From NCBI GenBank assembly GCA_017308235.1, contig JAFKFL010000010.1, forward strand, positions 368,164-432,163: a stretch of DNA of 64,000 bases, given 5' to 3'. Positions 32,145-42,150 of the stretch are shown here, in pieces. Each line of letters begins with the position of its first letter. Position 1 is the stretch's first letter. The stretch comes from Alphaproteobacteria bacterium. GTDB lineage: Bacteria > Pseudomonadota > Alphaproteobacteria > Reyranellales > Reyranellaceae. A program made the position numbers and the translations under genes. The notes beneath the pieces are model-generated. The model saw only the letters and a list, made by a program, of their open reading frames with translations, made no database searches and was not told the origin of the DNA.

Positions 32145-35100
32145 ATGGCGACAGTCTTCGCACCGCGGATTCACGAGCTCGAGGCCATCTGCGCCGCCGC
32201 CGCGGCGTCCTCCGGGAGCGAGGAGACGGCGCAATTTACCCACCGGCTCTATCAGCGAGTCGCCGACCGGGATCTCGGGGCGGCGCCGGTGGAGCAGCGA
32301 GCCGCCGCTGCAGCCTGCCTGCTCGCCTTTGCGCGGCGGCGATTGCCTGGCGTCGCCAAGGTCCGTGTCTTCAATCCGTCGATCGCCGACCACGGCTTCG
32401 AAAGCCGGCACACGATCGTGCAGATCGTGAACGACGACATGCCGTTCCTGGTCGACTCGATCACCAACGAGCTCAACCGCCGCGAGATCGCCGTTCACCT
32501 GCTCGCCCATCCGGTGATGGCGGCGAGGCGCGATCTCGATGGTGACCTGGTGGATGTGACCGGCGAGGTCGGGCAGCGGGCGCGCGCGGAATCGATGATG
32601 CATATCGAGATCGATCGCCAGGCCGACCGCGGCCAGCTCGACGATCTCGCCGCTACGCTCAGCCGCGTGCTGGGCGAAGTGCGGATGGCCGTCGAGGACT
32701 GGCGCCCGATGCGCCAGGCCTGCCTCGATGCGCTCGAGGATCTGATGTCGGGCCACGGCACCGAGCTTGCCGAGCAGGAGGAGTTCCTGTGCTGGCTCGA
32801 GTCGAACCACTTCACCTTCCTCGGTCATCGCCGCTACCGCTACGTCGAGGATCCCAGCTACGCGGGCGGCCTTCGCTACGAGCTGATCCCGGGCTCTGCG
32901 CTCGGCATCCTGCGCCGCGACGAGGTGCGGTTGTTCGAGAGCGGTCTGGGTGGCGGCGAGCCGATGTCGCGCTTCGCCCGCGGCCGCCAGCCGCTGATGA
33001 TCGTGAAGACCGACCGGCCGTCGCTGGTTCATCGCAGCGGGCCGATGGATTGCGTCATCGTGAAGACCCACGATGCCGACGGACGCATCACCGGCGAGCG
33101 CCGGCTGGTCGGCCTGTTCACCTCGACCGCCTATCACGCGATGGTTCGCGAGGTGCCGTTGCTGCGCGGCCGCGTCGACAGCGTCGTGAAGCGCGCCGGC
33201 CTCGATCCCAACAGCCACGACGGCAAGGCGCTGCTGGCGATCCTCGACGCCTATCCGCGCGACGAGCTGTTCCAGATCGACGACGACACGCTCTACAACC
33301 ATGCGCTCGGCATCCTGCAGCTGCAGGAGCGCCGCCGCGTCGCCCTGTTCGCGCGCCGCGATCCCGTGGGCCGGTTCGCGACTTGCCTGGTCTTCGCCCC
33401 GCGCGAGCGCTTCGATGCGGCCCTGAGCGACCGGTTCAGCCGTCTTCTGGAGGCGGCCTGGCACGGCAAGGTGACGTCGATCGCAGGCCTGAGCAGCGAT
33501 GAATCGGCGCTTGCCCGCGCACTCTATACGCTGAAACTCGACCGGCCCGACGCGCCCACGCCCGATCTCGGCGCGCTCGAGCAGACGCTGGCGGATGCCG
33601 CGACCTCCTGGAACGACCGGCTTCGGTCCTCCCTGCAGACCAGGCTCGGCGAAGCCGAAGGGCGGGCCGCGGCCCGCAACTGGCGCGGTTACTTTCCGTC
33701 GGTCTATCGCGACAGCTTCGACGCCGACCAGGCCATGGCCGATCTCGAACCTTTGCAGGCGGCGCTCGATGGCACGTCGTTGGGCGTGCGCCTCAGCCGC
33801 GAGCTCGGCTCACCGCCGCACCGCTTTGCCGTACGACTCTTCCATCCCAAGGAGGCTGTCGCGCTCTCCGACATCCTGCCGTTGGCCGAAAACCTCGGCC
33901 TGCGGGTGCTGAGCGAATCGCCGTTCCTGCTGCGCGCCGACGACAAGAGCGACGGCGTTGCCCTACAGGTGCTGAGCGTCGAAACGGCCGACAAATCGGC
34001 GGTCGATCTCGATGCCGTCGGGCCACGCTTCGCCGAGACCCTCGACCATCTCTGGGCGGGCACGCTCGAGAACGACGGGCTGAACAAGCTGGTGCTGTGC
34101 GCGGGCCTGGCCTGGCGCGAGGTGGCGCTGCTGCGCGCCTATGCCAAGTATCTGCGCCAGACCGGCATCGCCTTCAGCCAGGACTATATGGAACGCGCGC
34201 TGGTTGCCTATCCCGCGATCGCACGCGGCATGGTCGATCTCTTCATCGCCCGCTTCGACCCGGCGCTGGGCGGACCCGACGCCGACGCGCGCAAGGGACG
34301 TCTCGAGGCGATCGAAGGCGCGCTCTCCAACGCGCTCGACTATGTCTCGACTCTCGACGAAGACCGCATCCTGCGGCGCTTCCTCAACGCCGTGCACTGC
34401 AGCCTGCGCACTAATTACTGGCAGAAGGACGCATCGGGTGCGCCGAAGGAATGGATCTCCTTCAAGGTCGATAGCCGCACCATCGACGATCTGCCGGCAC
34501 CACGGCCGATGGTGGAGATCTTCGTCTACAGCCCGCGCATGGAGGGCATCCATCTGCGCGGTGGCCGCGTGGCGCGCGGCGGCATCCGCTGGTCCGACCG
34601 GCGCGAGGATTTCCGGACCGAGATCCTGGGCCTGATGAAGACCCAGGTCGTGAAGAACGCGGTGATCGTGCCCACAGGCTCCAAGGGGGGCTTCTACGTG
34701 AAGCGACCGCCCATTGGCGGCACGCGCGAGCAGATCCAGGCCGAGGGCATCTACTGCTACCAGACCCTGGTCCGCGGGCTGCTCGACATCACTGACAACT
34801 ACGCCGGCAACGCGATCACCACGCCAACCGATGTCGTGCGGCACGACGGCAACGATCCCTATCTCGTGGTCGCGGCCGACAAGGGTACGGCCACCTTCTC
34901 CGACATCGCCAACGCGTTGGCGTGCGACTACGGCTTCTGGCTCGACGACGCCTTCGCCTCCGGCGGCTCGGCCGGCTACGACCACAAGAAGATGGGCATC
35001 ACGGCCCGCGGCGCCTGGGAATCGGTGAAGCGGCATTTCCGCGAGCTCGGCACCGACATCCAGCGCACGCCCTTCACGACGGTCGGCGTCGGCGACATGT

Positions 35101-36983
35101 CAGGCGACGTGTTCGGCAACGGGATGCTGCTGTCGCAGCAGACCAAGCTGGTCGGCGCCTTCGACCATCGCCACATCTTCGTCGATCCCGCGCCAGACCC
35201 GGCCGTGAGCTGGGCCGAACGCAAGCGGCTGTTTGACCTGCCGCGTTCGTCGTGGATGGACTACGACAAGGCGCTGATGTCGCCGGGCGGCGGCGTCTAC
35301 GATCGAAACGCCAAGTCAATCGCGCTCAGCGACGAGGCACGCGCCGTGTTGGGCATCGAGCAGACGACGATGACGCCACTCGATCTAATGCGCGCGATCC
35401 TGAAAGCGCCGGTCGACCTCCTCTATTTTGGCGGCATCGGCACCTACGTGAAGGCATCGGCCGAGACCAACGCCGACGCGGGCGACCGCACCAACGATGC
35501 GCTGCGCATCAACGCCGCCGACGTGCGGGCGCGCGTCGTGGGCGAGGGCGCCAATCTCGGCTTCACCCAGCGCGGCCGCATCGAGGCGGCGCTGACCGGC
35601 CGCCGAATCAACACCGACGCGCTCGACAACTCGGCGGGCGTCGACACGTCCGACCACGAGGTGAACATCAAGATCGCGACCGGCGCGGCGATCGAGCGCG
35701 GCGAGCTTGTCACGCTCGATCGCGATCCCTTGCTATTCGCCATGACCGAGGAGATCGCGGTCCTCGTACTCAGGAACAACTATCAGCAAAGCCAGGCGAT
35801 CAGCGTTGCCGTGGCCCAGGCTGGCGAGGAGCACGACCGGCTCGAGCGCTTCATGCAGGCGCTGGAGCGGCCCGTCGAGCGGCAGGGCCGGCTCGACCGT
35901 GCGGTCGAGTTCCTGCCCGATACCGCCGCGATGCGCGCCCGCGGGCAGAGCCGGCAATACCTCACGCGGCCCGAGCTGTCGGTGCTCCTGGCTTACGCCA
36001 AGATCGACCTCACCGACCAGATCCTGGATTCGGATTTGCCGGACGATCTGCTGCTGGTCGGCGAACTCCTGCGCTACTTCCCGACGACACTACAGCAGCG
36101 CTTCGCCGACGTGATCCGCGACCATCGGCTGCGGCGCGAGATCGTGACGCTGCAGGTCGTGAATTCGCTGGTCAATCGCTGCGGTCCTACCTTTGTCCGG
36201 AACGTCGCCCAACGCACGGGCGCTACGGGCGATGCCATCGCGCGTGCCTTCGCCGTAGTGCGCGATGCCTGGAAGTTGCGCGACCTCTGGACCGAAGTCG
36301 AGGCGCTCGACGAGACGCTGAAAGCAGAGGCGCAGACGCGCATGCTGGTGGCCTCGCAACGCTTCCTGACCCGCACCGTGCAGTGGACCTTGCGCCGCCT
36401 GCCGCAGCCGCTCGACACGATGGCCGCGACCGATCTGCTCGGCTCTGCCGTGGCGGCCTTGGGCGAATTGCCGGAGGCGCTGATCGGACCGGCGGAAAGT
36501 GCTGCGCTGAACGAGCGGGCCGCCGCCTTCGAGGCGCTGGGGGCGCCACCGTCGGTCGCCCATCGCGCCGCCGCGCTCGACACGCTCGCCGCGGCGGGCG
36601 ACTTGGTGCAAGCCGCGCGCGCCAACGGCTGCAGCATCGAGGAGGCCGCACGCCTCTACTTCCGCCTGGGCGAGCGCCTGTCGCTGGCGACACTCGGCAA
36701 CGGCGCGCAGAAGCTGCCGCGCGAGGGGCAGTGGCCCTCGCAGGCAGCGCTCGCCGTGCTCGACGACCTTGCCGCCTTGCATGCCGACCTGCTCGGCTCG
36801 GCCCTGCGCGCAGCCGGCCCGCAGGGCGCCAGCGATCCCGATGCCGTGCTGGCGCGCTGGAGCGAGAGCCGCAAGCTCGCGCTCGAGCGTGTCGACCGGC
36901 TGCGGGAAGAACTTGGCACGGCTGGCCAGCTCGATCTTGCCATGCTCTCGGTCGCGACCGCCGAGTTGCGCGGGCTTGTCTGA
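32145..36983 (+). CDS. NAD-specific glutamate dehydrogenase, giant (180-kDa-type) form
   Basis: Oxidative deamination of glutamate to 2-oxoglutarate, linking amino acid breakdown to the citric acid cycle. It has 1612 residues, normal for this class. The N-terminal regulatory half (VFNPSIADHGFESRHTIVQI; MPFLVDSITNEL; HFTFLGHRRYRYVED) precedes the catalytic domain: RVARGGIRWSDRREDFRTEI, PTGSKGGFYVKRPP with the catalytic-region lysine, GDMSGDVFGNGMLLS and VVGEGANLGFTQ for NAD binding. ATG 32145 behind GAGG is preferred; GTG 32100 is possible. msrB follows after 30 bases. Confidence 0.95.
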   Translation: MATVFAPRIHELEAICAAAAASSGSEETAQFTHRLYQRVADRDLGAAPVEQRAAAAACLLAFARRRLPGVAKVRVFNPSIADHGFESRHTIVQIVNDDMPFLVDSITNELNRREIAVHLLAHPVMAARRDLDGDLVDVTGEVGQRARAESMMHIEIDRQADRGQLDDLAATLSRVLGEVRMAVEDWRPMRQACLDALEDLMSGHGTELAEQEEFLCWLESNHFTFLGHRRYRYVEDPSYAGGLRYELIPGSALGILRRDEVRLFESGLGGGEPMSRFARGRQPLMIVKTDRPSLVHRSGPMDCVIVKTHDADGRITGERRLVGLFTSTAYHAMVREVPLLRGRVDSVVKRAGLDPNSHDGKALLAILDAYPRDELFQIDDDTLYNHALGILQLQERRRVALFARRDPVGRFATCLVFAPRERFDAALSDRFSRLLEAAWHGKVTSIAGLSSDESALARALYTLKLDRPDAPTPDLGALEQTLADAATSWNDRLRSSLQTRLGEAEGRAAARNWRGYFPSVYRDSFDADQAMADLEPLQAALDGTSLGVRLSRELGSPPHRFAVRLFHPKEAVALSDILPLAENLGLRVLSESPFLLRADDKSDGVALQVLSVETADKSAVDLDAVGPRFAETLDHLWAGTLENDGLNKLVLCAGLAWREVALLRAYAKYLRQTGIAFSQDYMERALVAYPAIARGMVDLFIARFDPALGGPDADARKGRLEAIEGALSNALDYVSTLDEDRILRRFLNAVHCSLRTNYWQKDASGAPKEWISFKVDSRTIDDLPAPRPMVEIFVYSPRMEGIHLRGGRVARGGIRWSDRREDFRTEILGLMKTQVVKNAVIVPTGSKGGFYVKRPPIGGTREQIQAEGIYCYQTLVRGLLDITDNYAGNAITTPTDVVRHDGNDPYLVVAADKGTATFSDIANALACDYGFWLDDAFASGGSAGYDHKKMGITARGAWESVKRHFRELGTDIQRTPFTTVGVGDMSGDVFGNGMLLSQQTKLVGAFDHRHIFVDPAPDPAVSWAERKRLFDLPRSSWMDYDKALMSPGGGVYDRNAKSIALSDEARAVLGIEQTTMTPLDLMRAILKAPVDLLYFGGIGTYVKASAETNADAGDRTNDALRINAADVRARVVGEGANLGFTQRGRIEAALTGRRINTDALDNSAGVDTSDHEVNIKIATGAAIERGELVTLDRDPLLFAMTEEIAVLVLRNNYQQSQAISVAVAQAGEEHDRLERFMQALERPVERQGRLDRAVEFLPDTAAMRARGQSRQYLTRPELSVLLAYAKIDLTDQILDSDLPDDLLLVGELLRYFPTTLQQRFADVIRDHRLRREIVTLQVVNSLVNRCGPTFVRNVAQRTGATGDAIARAFAVVRDAWKLRDLWTEVEALDETLKAEAQTRMLVASQRFLTRTVQWTLRRLPQPLDTMAATDLLGSAVAALGELPEALIGPAESAALNERAAAFEALGAPPSVAHRAAALDTLAAAGDLVQAARANGCSIEEAARLYFRLGERLSLATLGNGAQKLPREGQWPSQAALAVLDDLAALHADLLGSALRAAGPQGASDPDAVLARWSESRKLALERVDRLREELGTAGQLDLAMLSVATAELRGLV

Positions 36984-37013
36984 GGCGAGATCATCGCCAC
37001 ATCGGAGGACATC

Positions 37014-37415
37014 ATGAGTGATAAGACCCCCAGCGACAAAAGCGATGCCGAATGGCGCCAGGAACTCGATCCACTGCAGCATCACGTGCTGCGTGAGCAT
37101 GGCACCGAGCGGCCCTTCACCAGCCCGTTGAACAACGAGAAGCGCACCGGCGTCTTCCGCTGCGCCGGCTGCGGCGAGCCGCTGTTCGATTCTTCGACCA
37201 AGTATGAAAGCGGCTCGGGCTGGCCCTCCTTCTGGGCGCCGATGGCCGAGGCTGTCGGCACCTCGGTCGACAAGAGCCACTTCATGACCCGCGTCGAGGC
37301 TCATTGCGCCAAATGCGGCGGCCATCTCGGCCACGTCTTCCCCGACGGCCCGCGGCCAACCGGCCAGCGTTATTGCATGAACGGCGCCGCACTCAAGTTT
37401 GAAGAGAAGAAGTAG
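37014..37415 (+). CDS. msrB: Peptide-methionine (R)-S-oxide reductase
   Basis: Repairs R-methionine sulfoxide in proteins; 133 residues. Two zinc-binding CxxC pairs (FRCAGCGEPLF and AHCAKCGGHLGHVF), the substrate-pocket YESGSGWPSFW and the catalytic cysteine in GQRYCMNGAALKF are all present. GGAGG precedes the ATG. It is downstream of the glutamate dehydrogenase gene with 30 bases between, so read-through expression is likely. A family 1 palindrome begins at its stop codon. Confidence 0.95.
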   Translation: MSDKTPSDKSDAEWRQELDPLQHHVLREHGTERPFTSPLNNEKRTGVFRCAGCGEPLFDSSTKYESGSGWPSFWAPMAEAVGTSVDKSHFMTRVEAHCAKCGGHLGHVFPDGPRPTGQRYCMNGAALKFEEKK

Positions 37416-37483
37416 TCTCCGGACCGCGCGCATCTTGCGCGCTCTCATGAGATGAGCGAGCCAGAGGCTCGCGGTCCAGAAGA

Positions 37484-37484
<1 letters not shown>
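37415..37484. repeat. Dispersed palindromic repeat, family 1, copy C
   Basis: Starts GTCTCCGGACCGCGCGC inside the msrB stop codon and ends GCGGTCCAGAAGATC, reaching the stop of the convergent epoxide hydrolase. In reverse orientation it contains GAGCCTCTGGCTCGCTCAT, identical to part of copy B (19604-19690). It exactly fills the gap between two convergent genes. Confidence 0.78.
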
Positions 37485-38454
<970 letters not shown>

Positions 38455-38458
<4 letters not shown>

Positions 38459-39453
38459 GCCTGTTTCCTCCAACGCCATTTCATCGTCGCAGCAGCGGCG
38501 AGCACCATCGCCGGCACGGCGATGAACGAGGTGGGCGCGAGCGAGGCCACGCCTGTCAATCCGTTGCCGATCGTGCAGCCGAGCGCCAGCACGCCGCCCA
38601 CGCCCATCAGTGCCGCGCCGAGCGCGTAGCTCAACATATCGGCCGGCCGTTCGAAGCCCGCCAGCTTGAACTCGCCCTGCGCCACCGCGACCACGGCGGC
38701 GCCGACCAGGATGCCGCCCACGAACGCGATGCCGAAATTGATCTTCGCGCCGGTCCAGATCAGGAGATAGACCAGCGACTCGCCGCCGGCACGCGTGACA
38801 TTGATGCTTTCGACCGTCGACGGATCGAACTCATCGCCGCCCAGAAGCGTGGTCACGAGATAGCCTGCCGGCACCAGCAGCCCGATCAGCGCGCCGGCCA
38901 CGAGGTATCGCGCCGGCACGCGACGCCAGAGCGCCATCCCGAACGCCACCACTGCGAAGATCACGCCGACCGCGAGCGGCAAAGTCTGACTGCCGAGGGC
39001 AACCGAGCTTTCGGCCATGAGCAGGCTGCGGGCCGGTGCGAGGATGCCGCGAATGGTGGCGTAGGCCACGAGTGCGAAGACCAGGAACGACACGACCGAC
39101 CTGAGATTGCCGCCCGCCGCCAGGACCAGGAGCCGCGTGCCGCAGCCTCCGGTCAACACTATGCCGATGCCGAATAGTGCACCGCCGAGAAGCGCGCCGC
39201 CCCAGAACAGGCTCTGCGGGAGGACCACGGCCTTGGAGAGATCGAGATGGCCGCTCAGCACCAGCGCCTGCGTCGTCACGAACGCAACGGCCATGGCGAG
39301 CAGGAAGCTTCGCAGCCGCGGCGCCTGCGGTTGGGTGAGCGCATCCTCGACAGCGCCGCGCAAGCAAAAGCCGGACCAGCGCGCGAGTGCGCCGAAAGCG
39401 GCGCCGATCGCGAAGGCCGCCAGCGCGACCGCGACGTTGCTGTTCAGAAACAT
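38455..39453 (-). CDS. YeeE/YedE family (thiosulfate-type) transporter
   Basis: Polytopic inner-membrane protein of 332 residues in the family that imports thiosulfate or other sulfur compounds. The functional cysteines are in SGFCLRGAVED, LTGGCGTRLLVL and LALGCTIGNGLTG, each in a helix-breaking glycine context as in characterised YeeE. The N and C halves are related, as usual. It lies 9 bases after the metal permease gene and overlaps the epoxide hydrolase start. Its membership in a zinc-linked operon is unusual. Confidence 0.88.
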
Positions 39454-39462
39454 GCGCGGAGA

Positions 39463-40332
39463 TTAGCCGCGAAGATGGGTCGCGTGCGACAGCCTTGCGC
39501 GCACCGACGCGCGCGACCCCAGCAGCAGCGAGCCCAGGAAGAACAGGCTCGCGACCAGCACGATGACCGGCCCCGACGGCAGCCCGGCGTGGAACGACAC
39601 CAGAAGCCCGATCGCGGCCGAGAGGAAGGCCATGGGCATGGCAATCGCCGTCATCGACCAGACCTCGCGCGCCCAGAACGAGGCCGCGACTGCTGGCAGC
39701 AGCATCAGGCCGAGCGCCATCAGGGTGCCGAGCGCCTGGAACGCCGCCACCATGTTCAACACCGCGAGTGCCAAAAAGAGATAGTGATAAAGAGCGCCGC
39801 GCACGCCCATCGCCGCCAGGAAACCGGGATTGAAGCACTCGACGACCAGTGGCCGATAGATGGCGGCGAGCCCGACCAGCGTCAGTGTCGTCGTAGCGGC
39901 GACGAGGCAGAGTGCAGTGTTGTCGACAGCGAGGATGGCGCCGAACAGGATGTTCATGAGGTCGACCGCCGAGCCGCGGAAGGAGACGATCATGACGCCG
40001 AGCGCCAGCGATGTGAGGTAGGCGGCGCCGAAGGTGGCGTCCTCGCGCATCCGGGTGAAGCGCGCGATGGCGCCGGAGGCCAGAGCCGTCGCCATGCCGG
40101 CCACGAAGCCGCCGAGGCTCATCGCCGGGAGCGACAGCCCGCCCAGCAGGAAGCCGAGGGCGGCGCCCGGCAGGAGCGCATGGGCAAGCGCATCGCCCAT
40201 CAAGGTCATGCGGCGCAGGATCAGGAACACGCCGATGGCAGAGCCGCCCATCGACAGCGCCAGGCTCGCGACCAGCGCGCGGCGCATGAAGCCAAAATCC
40301 GCGAACGGCCCGATCAGTGCGTCATAGAGCAT
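39463..40332 (-). CDS. Metal (zinc/manganese-type) ABC transporter permease
   Basis: ZnuB/MntB-type permease of 289 residues with about eight membrane helices. Family stretches: RRMTLMGDALAHALLPGAA, the cytoplasmic coupling segment, LTSLALGVMIVSFRG, FQALGTLMALGLMLLPAVAA and the C-terminal VASLFFLGSLLLG. It pairs with the ATPase gene 10 bases upstream. Substrate is judged zinc because of the Zur-like operator in front of the operon; the family also includes manganese importers. No periplasmic binding protein gene is beside it. Confidence 0.9.
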   Translation of the reverse strand: MLYDALIGPFADFGFMRRALVASLALSMGGSAIGVFLILRRMTLMGDALAHALLPGAALGFLLGGLSLPAMSLGGFVAGMATALASGAIARFTRMREDATFGAAYLTSLALGVMIVSFRGSAVDLMNILFGAILAVDNTALCLVAATTTLTLVGLAAIYRPLVVECFNPGFLAAMGVRGALYHYLFLALAVLNMVAAFQALGTLMALGLMLLPAVAASFWAREVWSMTAIAMPMAFLSAAIGLLVSFHAGLPSGPVIVLVASLFFLGSLLLGSRASVRARLSHATHLRG

Positions 40333-40342
40333 GGGCGCGCGA

Positions 40343-41086
40343 TCACGCGCTCAGCCGCACCGGCATCTCGCAGGCGCCGGCATGCTCGTCCCAGGCCTCG
40401 GCCATGGCGCGGGCGCGTAAAAGGTTCTCCGCCGAGAGCACACGCGGCGTCGGGCCGGCATCGACCAGCTCGCGCGCCAGCAAGAGGCTGTTGGGGAATT
40501 CACGCCGCACCTGGTCGAGGTCGTGCAGCACGGCAACGACGGTGCGCTTCTCGGCGTGCCAGCGCTTGATGACCTCCATGAGATCGCCAACGGTCTTGGC
40601 GTCGATGGCGGCGAACGGTTCGTCCAGCAACACGAGATCGGCGTCCTGCAGCAGGAGGCGCGCGAACAGCACACGCTGGAACTGGCCGACCGAGAGCGTA
40701 TCGATTGGGCGCCGCTCGAAGCCGGCGAGGCCGACGGCCTCGATCGCGTGCCGTGCGTCGTGGAGGTCGGCTGGCCCGGCGGCGCCGAACCCGCCGAAGC
40801 GGCCCCAGCGGCCAAGCAGCACGGTGTCGAACACCGAGATCGGGAAGCTGCGGTCGATCTCGGCCTGCTGCGGCAGGTAGGCAATGCGCCGGGCCGCGCA
40901 TTCGATGCGGCCTTCGACGCGCGGAGCGAGGCCCAACAACGCCTTGAGGAGTGTGCTCTTGCCGGCACCATTGGGACCGACGATGGCCGTCATCTCTCCG
41001 GCAGGAATATCAACGGAGATGTGATGTACCGCCGGATGGCGGTCGTAGCTCACGGTCACATCAACCAGACGAAGCGCGGCATTCAT
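40343..41086 (-). CDS. Metal (zinc/manganese-type) ABC transporter ATP-binding protein
   Basis: ZnuC-type ATPase of 247 residues. Walker A GPNGAGKST at residues 38-46, Q-loop in RIAYLPQQAEIDRSF, signature LSVGQFQRV (Val-Gly in place of the usual Gly-Gly), Walker B DLVLLDEPFAAID and the switch His in AVLHDLDQVRREF. The gene is second in the operon, 7 bases after the 38-residue microprotein gene, and is followed by the permease gene. Confidence 0.92.
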   Translation of the reverse strand: MNAALRLVDVTVSYDRHPAVHHISVDIPAGEMTAIVGPNGAGKSTLLKALLGLAPRVEGRIECAARRIAYLPQQAEIDRSFPISVFDTVLLGRWGRFGGFGAAGPADLHDARHAIEAVGLAGFERRPIDTLSVGQFQRVLFARLLLQDADLVLLDEPFAAIDAKTVGDLMEVIKRWHAEKRTVVAVLHDLDQVRREFPNSLLLARELVDAGPTPRVLSAENLLRARAMAEAWDEHAGACEMPVRLSA

Positions 41087-41093
41087 GTCCGTC

Positions 41094-41210
41094 TCACATC
41101 GCCGCCCAAACGCACAGCCACAGCACGGCCGCCACTCCGAGCGCCGCCATGACGCGGGTCGCGGCGCTCATCGCGAGCAAGGACGTACCTGGAGACGAGG
41201 GATGCGGCAT
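41094..41210 (-). CDS. 38-residue membrane microprotein at the head of the zinc-transporter operon
   Basis: A short reading frame starts with ATG 41210 and stops 7 bases before the ABC ATPase start. The peptide begins MPHPSSPGTSLLAMSAATRV and continues as one hydrophobic helix (MAALGVAAVLWLCVWAAM) to its end. A single cysteine lies in the helix. It is the first gene after the Zur-like operator. It may be a transporter accessory subunit or a leader peptide. The tight spacing and clean transmembrane character argue for a real gene; there is no recognised family. Confidence 0.55.
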   Translation of the reverse strand: MPHPSSPGTSLLAMSAATRVMAALGVAAVLWLCVWAAM

Positions 41211-41220
41211 TGGTCGTTTT

Positions 41221-41233
41221 GTTATATTATTAC
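41221..41233. promoter_or_regulatory. Zur-like operator
   Basis: GTTATATTATTAC is a 6-1-6 palindrome with one mismatched pair and differs by one base from the idealised GTTATANTATAAC common in proteobacterial Zur sites. It lies 10 bases upstream of the microprotein ATG, in the only AT-rich patch of that spacer, and about 90 bases upstream of the divergent DUF1223 gene, so it could control both. Confidence 0.6.
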
Positions 41234-41322
41234 CTATCAAGAGTCCAGCCGATGCCCATGCTTGTTGCCTCTAACCGTTTGTTGATTGGCTCGTGTTCGC
41301 AGGCGTGCTCATCTTGACCAAC

Positions 41323-42096
41323 ATGTCGAACGTTTCCCTGCCCGGCCGGCGCGCCTTGATTGCAGGCGGCGCGTCGCTTGCAGGCGCGGCCTTGCTCGCC
41401 GGCGGGCGCGACCCCGCCGCGGCGCGCGAAACGTCTTCAGGTCCGTGGGCCCTCGAGCTCTTCACCTCGCAGGGATGCAGCTCGTGCCCGCCGGCCGATC
41501 GCGAGCTTGGCGCGTGCGCTCGGCGCACAGACATCGTGGCGCTCTCCTACCATGTCGACTACTGGGACTACATCGGCTGGAAGGATCGCTTCGCGACGCC
41601 GGAGACGACGGCGCGTCAGCACACCTACGCCAGCGTCCTGAAGCAGCGCTATGTCTACACACCGGAGATGGTGGTGGACGGCATCGCGCACGACTCGGGC
41701 GTCACCAGCGGCGCAGTCGAGGCACTCCTGGCGAAGGCGCGGCGCCATTCCTCGCGACGCGCGACGCCGGAATTGGTCCTGCCGCCTGGTGGAGCGCTCA
41801 CGATTAAGCTTGCCCCGTTCAAGCTCGAGAATGCGCCGGTGGACATCGTCTTTGCGGTCTATGATCGCCGCCACAGCACGCCCGTACATGCCGGCGAGAA
41901 TGACGGCCGCATGCTCGAGAATTTCAATGTCGTGCGTCACTTCGAGGTGCTGGCCCATTGGAACGGATCGGCCGCGCAGTGGACCGTGCCGGCCGATCGC
42001 TTCAAGCCTGACCAGGGGCTGGCCGTGCTGGTGCAGTGTGCCGACCAGGGGCCGATCCTCGGCTGCAACAAGCTCGAGCCGATGGCCACCGGCTAA
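41323..42096 (+). CDS. DUF1223 domain protein (exported thioredoxin-like)
   Basis: A 257-residue exported protein. The N terminus carries a twin-arginine-like signal (SLPGRRALIAGG followed by AAALLAGG-type hydrophobic residues). The domain opens with LELFTSQGCSSCPPADREL, in which CSSC is a thioredoxin-type CxxC; YHVDYWDYIGWKDRF and the Tyr-Thr-Pro-Glu-Met-Val-Val-Asp-Gly stretch are the family's fixed phrases. Function is unknown; a periplasmic thiol role is likely. ATG 41323 has the signal near the terminus; GTG 41293 would add ten residues. It diverges from the zinc operon. Confidence 0.85.
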   Translation: MSNVSLPGRRALIAGGASLAGAALLAGGRDPAAARETSSGPWALELFTSQGCSSCPPADRELGACARRTDIVALSYHVDYWDYIGWKDRFATPETTARQHTYASVLKQRYVYTPEMVVDGIAHDSGVTSGAVEALLAKARRHSSRRATPELVLPPGGALTIKLAPFKLENAPVDIVFAVYDRRHSTPVHAGENDGRMLENFNVVRHFEVLAHWNGSAAQWTVPADRFKPDQGLAVLVQCADQGPILGCNKLEPMATG

Positions 42097-42150
42097 GTCA
42101 GGTCTTTACACGGCCTTGCTTCGGCCGCGGGCGCGCGCGAAGGTGGTCTC

